Source: Paulinella micropora
Taxonomy: Eukaryota; Cercozoa; Imbricatea; Euglyphida; Paulinellidae
Length of the DNA stretch: 40,000 bases
Assembly: GCA_019918135.1 (NCBI GenBank)
Contig: WBZZ01002417.1
Span: 37,501 to 77,500, forward strand
Direction: 5' to 3'
The notes below the pieces were generated by a model, which had not been told where the DNA came from, made no database searches, and saw nothing but the letters and a program-made list of their open reading frames with translations. The position numbers and the translations under genes are program-made. Shown here one piece after another: positions 30,121 through 40,000 of the stretch (position 1 is the first letter of the stretch; the number at the start of each line of letters is the position of its first letter).

Positions 30121-30173
<53 letters not shown>

Positions 30174-30611
30174 GCCGATCGCTTGCACGAAGAAATGGAG
30201 AACATGGAGCATTTCGGTGTGAATGCTGCGGGCCTCAAGGCTGGCGACGTGGTCATGTCTCAGAACCCCTTGGCGCAGCAGATCTGCAGCCTGGCTCAAG
30301 CTGTGGACGAGTCGGAGCTGAAGCTGCAGCAAGCGGAGCAGCAACTCAAGGTGGAAGAGGCTGGAGTGCGTGCCAACCACATCGAGAACATGAAGCAGAA
30401 CCGCGACAAGATGTTGGAAGACCTCAACAAGCTCAAGGCGCAGCTGGCCGCGACGCAGCAGCAAGCGACCGGCGGGGCGGAGACGGTAGAGGAAGACAGA
30501 AACGATGCGACAGCAGCCACGGATCAATGGGCAGCAGACGATGAGTATCAGGATGTCAGCAATGACGATTTCACAGCCCAGGCCCCGATGCGCCGAGGCA
30601 ACTTCTCGTAG
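25276..30611 (+). pseudogene. Cysteine-rich repeat surface protein with C-terminal transmembrane helix (frame breaks)
   Basis: This large host-type gene encodes dozens of short repeats of the form CPDGSCxxxxxxCP, with about six cysteines per 35-40 residues, which suggests an extracellular disulphide-rich stalk. Coding blocks are 25535 to about 27716, about 27716 to 29290, and 29290-30048, each in a new frame; the switches look like one-base indels. Near the end lies a transmembrane helix (PPAIALYILFGALGLLLVLC, about 29925-29985) and a basic stop-transfer sequence. An intron (30049-30173) follows, then a cytoplasmic coiled-coil tail ending RRGNFS and TAG 30611. The 5' end is uncertain: ATG 25276 follows a TTTTTTCTTAG acceptor-like sequence and gives 75 codons that could join through a short intron (25486-25534). 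No signal peptide is visible there. The architecture suggests a type I adhesin or receptor; no named family is claimed. Confidence 0.7.
30049..30173 (+). other. Intron of the cysteine-rich gene with 50-T tract
   Basis: Donor GAG|GTGAGA at 30049 and acceptor TTTTAG|GCC at 30173 bound a 125-nt phase-0 intron. The polypyrimidine tract is an uninterrupted run of about 50 T (about 30122-30171). Exons on both sides are in frame and encode the end of the juxtamembrane region and the coiled-coil tail. Confidence 0.88.
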
Positions 30612-31592
30612 GAATAGACATATTGATTCCTGCTTTCTGTAACTTTGATTGAATGTTAGTTTTGTTGTAGTTGGGGGTGATTGGTAGTTCAGTATTTGGA
30701 ATGTTCCCAAATGGTTTGATTTGTTGAGAGGGCTGCTGTGTGTATGGAAGGTGGGAGGAAGATTTTATGTTAAATTTTTTAAGAAGTAGATTGACAGAGA
30801 ATATTGTATTCAAGAGTCTGGTAGGGAAAAGTACAACAGTCTCTTATTAAATATTACTTAGTGCATGGGGCAGTTAATTGATATCAATCTTGCTTATACC
30901 TGGTAGCTTCGTTGATATTATTAATAATTAACTGCCTCGTTGAGTCTGGTATTATTAATATTTAATATTAATACGTATTAGACTACTAGGTACCGGTAAT
31001 AGACATGATTTTAAATTATACAGCTGTCAGTATTAGTAAACCTGTAACGAGATAGACTTTAATAAGATGATCTCTCCTCTTCCCAGTACATTCTGAGTAA
31101 AAAGGGGCGGAGTAAAACAGAGAATTAGTAACGTTAGGCCGGATGAGTTTCCTTAAATAAAAGCATTTCAAAGTGTTCAGGACTTAAAATCTTAGGATGT
31201 TAGCTGCACTGAGGTGCTCTCTGCCGGTCTATTCGTCTCCCAGGCGTCCCTGGTTGACTTATTTCCCAGCTCCAAGCTAGAAGTTAAAGTAGAACTCTTT
31301 AATTATAGTACAGATCCCGCCAATAGTAGTTGTAGACTCCTCAAGTCATTGCTTCAAAACGGAGAGCTACCCACACAGGGTAAAGTGGCATTGGGCCACC
31401 AATGCCACCACCACTGACCGGTACTAACTGTAAAATAGACTGTACCAAAACTCTCACTAAAACTTACCGTAACTACCGGTTATATTAATCCCATCACACT
31501 CTAAACTTGTATTAACTTCCTAAGCTCCCCCTTGATGGCATTAATACTAACCTCTCTATCCTAAAAGTGTCCTACACCGCCTTGGTGTGCGC
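30612..31592. other. AT-rich intergenic region
   Basis: This 980-bp stretch between the cysteine-rich gene and the copia remnant is AT-rich, with TTAATATTAATA-type motifs around 30915-31000. I see no gene, RNA or element I can support. Confidence 0.6.
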
Positions 31593-33066
31593 TTATTCTG
31601 GCGCGATAATGTCCAGCAGCTTGCTGTACTTAGGTCCACGCTGCCTCTTGGTGTTGACGTCGCCCGGATTGTCCAACGACGCGATCTTTTCCATCACGGC
31701 CTTCCATGCCAAAATCGTGTTGTTCACATAGCTATACCGCAGATCGATGTGATCTAGTTTCTGCTTGTATATGTTTGTGTTGGCCAGCTCGATGGCCACC
31801 TTGTTGTCTTCGTAGACTACCGGCGTCTTACCCCAGCCTTGGGCTTCCAGGTCCTTAGCCACCTTTCCACCCGCGATGCCGTTCATGAAATTCGCGATCT
31901 TGGCTTGACCATGTACTAACGCCGCGTCCATAGCGTAGATCTCCGCCTCACAGGTAGACTCTTCGGGCGGTGCTTCCATACGTATCTTCCCCTCCGGCAC
32001 CTTCGTCTCCGGCGGTGGCAGAGTCTCAACGTCCTCTGCCGCGATCCCCTCCTGCTGCGCGAGTAGCTTCTCGCGCCTTGCCTTGCTTCTCGGTCCCCGA
32101 TGCTTTGGCAATTCCACCGTAATAGTGCGCTTCATGCACACCGGGTTTACGGACCCTCCCAACATGATATGGATGACCGCAAGACGTGCCCTTCGGTCGT
32201 TCCAGTCTCCCTTCCAGTTGGCATCGGGATATGACATCAACCGAGTACTTGCCTTCTGTGTAAACCGGACTCCCCGTGTTGGGGTCCCTTGCAAGTACCT
32301 CATGACTTGCTCAGCCTCTTGGAACTTGAATTCCTCAGGCTTTGAGGCATAGCGGGCCATTTCGCTTACTGGGCCCAGCGTATCGTGCCTGGTGACTCGC
32401 ACCCAAATAAGGATGCCACATATATGGAATGGCGAAAACTCCTCCAGTACGCTCTGAACGCCCTCCCTGGTTCCTGGCATCAGCGTTCAATAGGAGAGCC
32501 AGGTGGGTGTAACCCACGGAGTCCTCCACCATAGCCATTAAGCAGCGCTCGCCATTCAACAGTTCCCTCGACAGAAGATCTAGAGCAGAGGTATCCACCG
32601 ACCAGCCCGCGCCGGCCTCTTTCATACTGGTAGCATGCGCCGTGCTTCTGTGCGGCGGCTTCTGCCCTCCCCCAGCGGGACACTCCACACACTCCTTGGA
32701 GATCTCCTTGCTCTAATTGGTAATTACCAGGCCGTGCGCGTTGGCTGTGGCCTTCATTCATTCCGGCCCCGGGTCATGAAATATCCGGTGAAACAATTGC
32801 GCGTCCATTTCCTTCTTTCGCGCCTTGCCGGTCGACCAGAACATCGCCCTCTCTTCCTCAGTGGAGGCCTGAAGGAATCTTATCACAGAGTCCACCGGGT
32901 CGAAGTATAAGAGAGCGTCTTTCTCCTCTTCCGGCACATCCGGAACATGGGCCCTTGTGATGTACGGCCCATCTAGTCGCAATACCAGTGTGTAGCCCTT
33001 GCGCATGAGCTTCGGCCCCGACACCAGCAGTTCTTCAAGGTGCTTCCCGATCCAGACGTCATTCAA
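31593..33066 (-). mobile_element. Ty1/copia retrotransposon remnant, internally deleted
   Basis: Minus-strand fragments of a copia polyprotein lie in order. A 5' piece of about 100 residues (33066-32758) may be gag. Next is the integrase zinc/core start (CVECPAGG, HATSMKEAG, WSVDTSALD, MAMVEDSVGYTHL) at about 32705-32500. Then comes the end of reverse transcriptase and RNase H from about 32440 to TAA 31593 (CGILIWVRVTRHDT, YLQGTPTRGVRF, STCEAEIYAMDAALVHGQA, VVYEDNKVAIELAN, HIDLRYSYV). Most of the integrase core and the whole polymerase core are missing, and the pieces are in three frames, so the element is dead. I could not identify LTRs; the 3' end of the element must lie below 31593. Confidence 0.85.
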
Positions 33067-33120
33067 GGGTAGCTCGCCGTCCGTACCGTCACCCTTCCTC
33101 GTGGGTAGTTCACAGCCAAA

Positions 33121-33735
33121 CGATACCCCTCCATACCCGGGTATGATACCCGGTATGATACCCCTGGGGTATGAGGGGTATGAGAGAGAGAAGGGGTATT
33201 ATACCCTCATGGGTATGGGGGGGGGGGGGGGGGTATCAGGGGTATGAGGGGTATCGACCTCATACCGCTCAGGGACTTGGAGAAAATTTATTAGGGGGGG
33301 GGGGGGGGGTATGATACCCCTCAGGGACTTGGAAGAAAATTTATTAGATACTAGCATGAGGTGCGAGATGGGGTATGAAACCCCCAGATGGGGTATGAGG
33401 GACTTGGAGAAAATTTATTAGCCGGGGTATCAGATGGGGTATGAGGGACTTGGAGAAAATTTATTAGCAGGGGTATCGATATCAGATGGGGTATGAGGGA
33501 CTTCGAGAAAATTTATTAGCAGGGGTATCAGGTGAGGTATGAGGGACTTAGAGAAAATTTATTAGCCGGGGTATCAGATGGGGTATGAGGGACTTGGAGA
33601 AAATTTATTAGCAGGGGTATCAGATGGGGTATGAGGAACTTAGAGAAAATTTATTAGCCGGGGTATCAGATGGGGTATGAGGGACTTGGAAAATATTTAT
33701 TAGCAGGGGTATCAGATTTATTTATTAATAAGATA
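33121..33735. repeat. Minisatellite A (about 45-bp unit)
   Basis: Tandem units combine GGGGTATCAGATGGGGTATG with AGGGACTTGGAGAAAATTTA and TTAGCAG. About ten imperfect copies lie between 33,240 and 33,720. The left part (33121-33240) has GGGTATGATACCC palindromes and a G run. The GGGGTATG core is shared with minisatellite B and with the introns of the gene to the right. Confidence 0.85.
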
Positions 33736-33837
33736 CGCAACATGGTCCCACTGCCGGATCAATTACAATTATTAATTTGATATCGAGATTGAATTTTTTT
33801 TAAGCTCTAAAAGTGGCAAGTATTTTATTAAAACAGT

Positions 33838-34958
33838 GAGTAACAGAGAGAAAATGAGGGGTATGAGGGACATAGAGAAAATGAGGGGTATGAGGGACAT
33901 AGAGAAAATGACGGGTATGAGGGACATAGAGAAAATGAGGGGTATGAGGGACATAGAGAAAATTTGAGGGGTATGAGGGACATAGAGAAAATGAGGGGTA
34001 TGAGGGACATAGAGAAATTTGAGGGGTATGAGGGACATAGAGAAAATTTGAGGGGTATGAAAGACACAGAGAAAATGAGGGGTGTGAGGGACATAGAGAG
34101 AAAATGAGGGGTATGAGGGACATAGAGAGAAAATGAGGGGGGTATGAGGGACATAGAGAGAAAATGAGGGGAGTATGAGGGACATAGAGAGAAAATGAGG
34201 GGTATGAGGGACATAGAGAGAAAATGAGGGGGATATGAGGGACATAGAGAGAAAATGAGTGGTATGAGGGACATAGAGAGAAAATGAGGGGTATGAGGGA
34301 CATAGAGAGAAATTGAGGGGTATGAGGGACATAGAGAAAATGAGGGGCATGAGGGACACATAGAGAAAATGAGGGTATGAGGGACATAGAGAAAATGAGG
34401 GGTATGAGGGACATAGAAAAAATGAGGGGTATGACGGACACAGAGAGAAAATGAGGGGTATGAGGGACATAGAGAGAAAATGAGGGGTATGAGCGACATA
34501 GAGAGAAATTGAGGGGTATGAGGGACATAGACAAAATGAGGGGTATGAGGGACATAGAGACAAATTGAGTGGTATGAGGGACATAGAGAAAATAAAGGAT
34601 ATGAGGGACATAGAGAAAATGAGGGGTATGAGGGACATAGAGAGAAATTGAGAGGTATGAGGGAGATAGAGAAAATAAAGAGTATGAGGAACATAGAGAA
34701 AATGAGGGGTATGAGGGACTTAGAGAGAAAATGAGCGTATGAGGGACATAGAAAAAATGAGGGGTATGAGGGACATAGAGAGAAAATGACGGGTATGAGG
34801 GAGATAGAGAAAATAAAGAGTATGAGGAACATAGAGAAAATGAGGGGTATGAGGGACTTAGAGAGAAAATGAGCGTATGAGGGACATAGAAAAAATGAGG
34901 GGTATGAGGGACATAGAGAGAAAATGAGGGGTATGAGGGACACAGAGAAAATGGCGGC
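33838..34958. repeat. Minisatellite B (27-30-bp unit, about 40 copies)
   Basis: The unit is GAGGGGTATGAGGGACATAG followed by AGAAAAT or AGAGAAAT; lengths vary between about 26 and 30 bp. Minus-strand frames stay open for 250-370 codons in all three phases, encoding Ser/Leu/Pro/Tyr/Phe repeats, because the unit contains no stop in that direction. Within the array a segment of about 120 bp near 34650-34780 is duplicated at 34785-34910. I treat the frames as non-coding. Confidence 0.9.
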
Positions 34959-35289
34959 AGGGACTTAGAGTATTACTGTCATGGTGTTGTCCCTGATCCT
35001 TCTTCTTCCACGCCTTCCACTTCCTCTGTTGGGTACAAGGGGTAGAAGGGCCCTGACTCATTGGTTCCGCCCCTGCAGTTTCTTGGTCCCCTGCTGAGTT
35101 ACAAGGGCCCTCTTCTTCGTTAGAGGACTACAGTGCAGAGAGAGAGAGAGAGAGTATATGGGTATGGGGTATAAGGGTATGAGGGGTATGAGGCATGAAG
35201 GGATATGACAGGGGTATTTTATTATTATCATTATTATTATTACTAACTGATAACTGGCTTCGCAGGGTTACCTGATAACTGGCTATGCC
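34959..35289. other. Spacer with GA, GGGTATG and ATT microsatellites
   Basis: This stretch lies downstream of the methyltransferase gene. It contains a (GA)n run at about 35136-35153, several GGGTATGAG units and a short (ATT)n run at about 35220-35245. A pyrimidine-rich segment at about 34995-35030 might be a leftover exon-like piece, but I cannot assign it. Confidence 0.5.
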
Positions 35290-36812
35290 TCAACCTTGCT
35301 TAGCAATGCGTTCCATGAGCAGAAACGCGTACACCTGTCCACTTCCCGCTGCTTTAACACAAGTTCGGTATGATTTCAAGAAAAACCCTTGAGAGAGCAA
35401 ACTTCCAAGAGTATCCCTGTGGTCGTGGGACATGCTGTTTGATTTACAGCTATCTGTAACCATAACATACTTTACCCGTTCGTCCTGTATTATTTTCAAC
35501 AGGACTTTATGCTTATGGGCTGGTTTCCAACCTTTCCAGAACAAGAACACTGTTATGTTCTTGTTCCACTTCATCGCACGTGGTATTAACTCAACGTGAG
35601 GGGCTTCAGCTTCTGTACCCCATTGAATACAAGGAAACTCCTTCGACCACACAACGCGGTTTATAGACGCATTGTATGAACTTATTGAGCAGAAACAGCT
35701 CTTATCTGAACAAACCCCTATCGAGTTATCATGCGCGGCCCACAATACACCGTATTTTTCATACCTGCTAAGGAATGCAATCTCAAAACGTCTGGTCTCT
35801 ATACCAGCGACTGCAGCCCAATCATCGCCCAAGGCAAAAAGAAGCACATCTCCCGATGCACACCCAATATCCAATAGACACATGTCTTTTTTTTCATCCA
35901 TGGGGATCCCTCCGAAACATGTCGCAAGGGATTCACTAGTCATAGTCCCACCGATCCCATCACCTACACTACCAAGGTCCCTAATACGTAAAGGTCCCCT
36001 CAACTGTTGCGCTAGTCGCACCCGCCAGGCAGGAGCGGGCGCAAGAAACCGAGGATTAGAAGTCCCACAATCCTCAACAACGCATACAGCTAAAGAAAAC
36101 TGATTCTTTGTGCCACAGCTGTGACAAACCCAAGGTGGCATTTCCGATTCCACTTCCAACGCCGAGGTACCCTGCCAAACAGATTATTATTATTATTATT
36201 ATTACTATTATTATTATTATTATCACACCCCGGGGTATCAGACAGGGATGACAGGGGTATCATACCCGGGTATAGGACAGGGGTATGAGACAGAGGTATG
36301 AGACAGGGTATGGGATAGGGGTATGAGACACCTTTTCCTTTTCCTCCGCAAGCTCCTCTGGTACCGCCTCTGATGGGGAACACTCTTGTGCGTCAGAGCC
36401 CTACAATACAAAGAGAGAGAGAGAGTGAGAGAGGGGGGGGGGGGGGGGGGTATATAGGGGTATGATGGGGGTATGCAGTGGTACCTTGGCGGTCGGTGTC
36501 GTCTTCCTCCTCTTTGCAGCTTTATTCTTCTCAGCCACAATTGCTCTTTTCCCGCCTATGTGGTATGAGACAGGGGTATGGGACACGGATATGGGACAGG
36601 GGTATGAGACAGGGGTATGGGACCACGAGAAGTTGTAGTAGTGGCAGCAGCTGCAGCAGCTTTCCCCGCCGCAGCTTTCTCCTGCATTAACTTTGCAACC
36701 TCATCTTGCACATCTGATGAAATCTCATAAGCTTGGCCAAAAGCAGCAGCAGTAGTAGTAGAAGAAGTAGTAGAAGAAGAAGAAGAAGAAGAAGAAGAAG
36801 AAGAAGAAGAAG

Positions 36813-36844
<32 letters not shown>

Positions 36845-37207
36845 GAAGTAGTAGTAGTAGTAGTAGTAGAAGAAGAAGAAGAAGAAGAAGAAGAAGAAGA
36901 AGAAGAAGAAGAAGAAGAAGGAGGAGGAGGAGGAGGAGGAGGAGAAGGAGGACAATCCTTCGGCCACCAGATGTTGCAGGACTCTCCTTCGGGGAACACA
37001 CCGGTAGGAGGTGTTGCGTCCTTTACCTTCAGGATTTTTTCCCGCGATGCCTTGCTCATGGTATCCTGCGAAAATTCGCACGGCCCCAAAAGACTTTCAA
37101 TAGGCATGAAAGAAGCCAGCCTTACCCACCCCTCCACTCTATGCTTCTTTCCACCAGCTTCCTTCTGAAAGAAGCATATCAGGGGCGGTTTTTCACCGAT
37201 CTGCATC

Positions 37208-37248
<41 letters not shown>

Positions 37249-37796
37249 TATGGGACAGGGGTATGAAGGGGGGTATCATACCCCGGGGTATCAAACCCCG
37301 GGGTATCAAACCCCTGTACCATACCCCGGGGTATCATACCCCGGGGGTATGGGGGGTATCATACCCCGGGGTATCAAACCCCTGTACCATACCCCGGGGT
37401 ATCATACCCCGGGGGGTAATACTATGGCAGGGGTATGGGACAGGGGTATGAGAGGCAGGGTATGAGGGTATGCGGGGGTAATATAGGAGGGGTATAGGAG
37501 GTATGTGGGGGTATGGAGGGGTTTCATGGAAGCCATCCGCATACTACCTTGCTTTACACACGCACATACCCCGGGGTATCATACCCCAGGGGTATGGTAG
37601 GGGTATGGGACAGGGGTATGAGAGGCGGGGTATGAGGGTATGTGGGGGTAATATAGGAGGGGTATAGGAGGGTATGTGGGGGTATGGAGGGGTTATATGG
37701 AAGCCATCCGCATACTGCCTTGCTTTACCACGTGACCCATCACTTAGAGGAATCGCTGCCCGCCTGCACATATGCAGCAGAGAAATAGATAGATAG

Positions 37797-37834
<38 letters not shown>

Positions 37835-38714
37835 CAGAGGGGTATGCAGGAGGGGTATGGCGGGGGTATGCAGGAGGGGTATGGCGGGGGTATGCAGGAG
37901 GGGTATGACCACTTTGGGAAAAACTTTCCTGAATTCGATCGCCCTCTGCGCAGCGGGACTCCGTCTGCCTTGGTTTTCCACACATTTTCAGCACCTCGTT
38001 CACTTTCCGTGATTTCATGGCCCAAGTACGTCACCAAAACCTATGCGAGGATATATGGGGTATTGGCGGGGTATGTGCGGTATGGGGGGGGGCGGGGGGG
38101 ACCTGGCCCTTTTTATTGACCAGCTGGGACATGGGGACGTCGCTCCCATCATCCCGGTGATAGGCTTCGTAGGTGTGGAGTAGCTCCTTGGGATACTGCA
38201 CACACAACGAGAAAGTGACATGTGACGGGGATACAGATAGGTATATGTAGAACAGACCGATCGCAGAAGATTGGCTGAGGTCGTCAATTTGTCGTAACGT
38301 TCAATCACGACTACATTGATGGTGATGCAATTCTTGACGCAGTCTGCGTCTTCGTCCTTCGGCCAAGGATGATTGCAAACCTTTCGAGGGGTATGACAGG
38401 GGTATGAGAGAGGCGAGGTATGACAGGGGTATGAGGCAGGGGTATGGGACAGGGGTATGAGACAGGGATATGGGACAGAGGTATGAGACAGGGGTATTGC
38501 ATACTTCGCACACCAATACGCGGTCCTCCTTTCCTTTTTCCTTGCGGTCCTCCTTCTTTCCTTTTCCTTTGCCCTTGCGCTTTCCTGTTGGGGTCTCCAC
38601 CAGCACGGTTTTGCGGTCACTACCCCTCTCTTTTGTTGGGGTCTCCGTCTTGTGCTTTTTGCCTGCCTTCTCGCTCTCCTTTGAGGTGACCTTGGTAAAA
38701 TCGACGACCTGCAT

Positions 38715-38798
<84 letters not shown>

Positions 38799-39201
38799 GG
38801 GTATGGGACAGGGTATGAGACAGAGGTATGAGAGGTAAAATCGATGGTTTCGACCGCTGTCTCTGCGTCTGCGGCCTGCTCCACCTGCTCCTGCTCTTCC
38901 TCTGCGTCCTTCTCTCCCTCCTTCTTTGATGACGGTTCCGGCTCCCCCTCGGGTGTTTGTTTGGCTTTGTCTTTGCTATGACTTTTTTTTTCAGTTTTTT
39001 GACTTTTTTTCAGGACTTTGATTTGCTCTGACTTCTTGTTTTTAGATTTACTTTTCTTCCCTCTCTCCCCCTCCTCCTCCTCGTCCTTGTTCTCGTCCTC
39101 GGTGTCCTCGTTGTCCTGGCCAGGCTGGACAGTGGCGCCCGAGACGATGTTGCATTCGCCGATGTGGTTCGCATTGGTGTTCGGCTTTGAATTTCTCTTT
39201 T
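35290..39201 (-). CDS. Multi-exon zinc-finger/SAM-methyltransferase protein (repeat-built introns)
   Basis: Exons on the minus strand join in frame: 39201-38855, 38708-38505, 38380-38258 (3' end uncertain, possibly 38315), 38195-38103, 38040-37913, 37763 to about 37729, 37200-36624, 36555-36485, 36400-36332 and 36171-35290. The protein starts (5' end incomplete) with a Lys/Glu/Ser-rich segment. A zinc-binding-like cluster formed across a splice junction follows (LVCE|VCNHPW ... DCVKNC), then conserved-looking linkers, a poly-Ser tract encoded by (GAA)n, and basic and acidic linkers. A RanBP2-type zinc finger comes next (PWVCHSCGTKNQF ... CVVEDC), and finally a class I SAM methyltransferase domain with motif I LLDIGCASGD. 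The layout suggests a nuclear or chromatin methyltransferase; the substrate is unknown. The join between the sixth and seventh exons is out of phase, so a small exon there is missing from my model. Confidence 0.7.
36172..36331 (-). repeat. Repeat-derived intron (160 nt) before the methyltransferase exon
   Basis: Donor GAAAAG|GTGTCTCATACCCC at 36331 and acceptor TTTGGCAG|GG at 36172. The body is a chain of CATACCCC/CATACCCTGTC units, followed by (ATT)n. The phase is 0 on both sides. The 68-nt intron 36556-36623 (GTCCCATACCCCTGTCTCAT ... CATAG) consists entirely of the same unit; introns 36401-36484, 37764-37912, 38041-38102 and 38381-38504 also begin with or contain it. Confidence 0.75.
37204..37762. 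repeat. Palindromic GGGGTATCATACCCC cluster and 130-bp duplication
   Basis: A (GA)n run at about 37207-37242 precedes repeated palindromes such as ATACCCCGGGGTAT and GGGGTATCATACCCC (about 37270-37415). A segment of about 130 bp (37430-37556) is duplicated with few changes at 37600-37729; each copy ends in GGAAGCCATCCGCATACT followed by CTTGCTTTAC. The whole stretch lies within an intron of the methyltransferase gene and may hide one small exon. Confidence 0.75.
38712..38797. repeat. (GA)n microsatellite forming an intron pyrimidine tract
   Basis: This run of GA on the plus strand is about 85 bp long. It reads as (TC)n on the minus strand and leads into the acceptor TTGATGCAG at 38709. A similar (TC)n plus CATGATGCAG acceptor occurs at 37201-37242, so two introns share the same 3' end. 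Confidence 0.85.
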
Positions 39202-39224
39202 CTGCACACAAACATGACTCGGTG

Positions 39225-39228
<4 letters not shown>

Positions 39229-39306
<78 letters not shown>
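39229..39306. repeat. (ATT)n microsatellite, first array
   Basis: Uninterrupted ATT repeat, probably within an intron of the methyltransferase gene upstream of its 39201 acceptor. Confidence 0.95.
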
Positions 39307-39308
<2 letters not shown>

Positions 39309-39351
39309 AATATAGGTATCATACCCCTCTCATACCCCTCCTCCATACCCC

Positions 39352-39587
<236 letters not shown>

Positions 39588-39710
39588 TCGATTCCCGTCG
39601 GTGCCACCAGTATTTTCATTGAACATACCGGTCCGTCTACCGGTCCGTCTGGACCAGTATTTTCATTGAACATACCGGTCCGTCTGGAAGTGTTGGAACT
39701 GCCCTTGCGG
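39588..39710 (+). mobile_element. 5'-truncated SINE copy with duplicated tail
   Basis: The copy begins inside the B box (TTCGATTCCCGTCGGTGCCA) and continues into the SINE body. The tail unit (CAGTATTTTCATTGAACATA plus CCGGTCCGTCTGGA) is present twice. It shares its start and its GTATTTTCA and TCCGTCTGGAAG motifs with the complete copy at 39876. Confidence 0.7.
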
Positions 39711-39810
39711 GGGTGTCATTAGAGCCTATCGTCAATTCTTCGTACTCCCCTCACGGGTGAGGCGATGGAGGCGCATGTGCAGATTTGCATCAGCCATTGA
39801 CAGAGAAGCA

Positions 39811-39811
39811 C

Positions 39812-39873
<62 letters not shown>
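39811..39873. repeat. (ATT)n microsatellite, third array
   Basis: About 63 bp of ATT repeat immediately 5' of the SINE head, so the same microsatellite precedes both SINE copies. Confidence 0.95.
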
Positions 39874-39875
39874 GT

Positions 39876-40000
39876 GGCACCGCGATAGCCCAGTGGTTAA
39901 GGTCTACCATCTGGGACCTGTCGCCAGTTCGATTCCCGTCGGTGCCAGTATTTTCAAAGGATATTTTCTTTGAAAGTATTGGTCTGTCTGGAAGGCTTGG
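39876..40000 (+). mobile_element. tRNA-derived SINE (continues past window end)
   Basis: The first 71 nt (39876-39946) resemble a tRNA. Acceptor arms GGCACCG and CGGTGCC pair perfectly. An A box (TAGCCCAGTGG) and a B box (AGTTCGATTCC) are present, but the T stem and D stem pair poorly and no clear anticodon arm of standard form exists. It is therefore a tRNA-like pol III head rather than a functional tRNA. The tail (GTATTTTCA ... GGTCTGTCTGGAAG) matches the copy at 39588. Confidence 0.75.

Noticed and set aside
33772..34943. Large repetitive Ser/Leu/Pro/Tyr proteins on the minus strand
   Set aside because: Frames are open in several phases at once because the minisatellite unit lacks stops; there is no unique start or domain.
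33121..39350. CRISPR array
   Set aside because: The repeats are tandem or intronic with variable unit length, there are no unique spacers of constant size, and the context is eukaryotic.
39876..39946. Functional tRNA gene
   Set aside because: The acceptor stem is perfect, but the T and D stems are degenerate and no normal anticodon loop forms. A partial second copy with the same tail marks it as a SINE.

Overview
The window looks like nuclear DNA of a microbial eukaryote (protist or alga; I cannot place the lineage). Two different kinds of DNA lie side by side.

Positions 1 to about 23,750 are GC-rich and gene-dense. Genes lie on both strands, mostly as single-exon frames, with short spacers full of G and C homopolymer runs. 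The content is virus-like: an RPB5-type RNA polymerase subunit with an extra N-terminal zinc knuckle, a very large probable structural protein (candidate major capsid protein), an archaeo-eukaryotic/herpes-type primase, a seven-helix heliorhodopsin-family protein, a coiled-coil RING/IBR-like protein, three tandem F-box/LRR paralogs, and several well-formed orphan frames. A heliorhodopsin, a primase and an RNA polymerase subunit together fit an endogenous large DNA virus, with mirusviruses the best guess. No hallmark terminase, portal or DNA polymerase lies in the window, so that assignment is inference. Several frames carry one-base indels or stops (all three LRR genes, the capsid candidate, the coiled-coil gene and the primase), while neighbours are intact. 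Two of the breaks coincide with candidate GT-AG introns that restore the frame.

Positions 23,750 to 25,200 are a transition: GC drops, a 21-bp direct repeat appears, and a long (CA)n region follows.

Positions 25,200 to 40,000 look like ordinary host DNA. They hold a long cysteine-rich surface protein gene with a C-terminal transmembrane helix and an intron with a 50-T tract, an AT-rich spacer, an internally deleted Ty1/copia element, two minisatellites, and a multi-exon gene for a zinc-finger/SAM-methyltransferase protein. The introns of that gene are built largely from the same CATACCCC/GGGGTATG repeat found in the intergenic minisatellites, which suggests introner-like elements. The right end has long (ATT)n arrays and a tRNA-derived SINE.

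The strongest leads are a heliorhodopsin whose retinal-binding lysine is replaced by arginine, candidate spliceosomal introns inside viral genes, and the repeat-derived introns of the methyltransferase gene.
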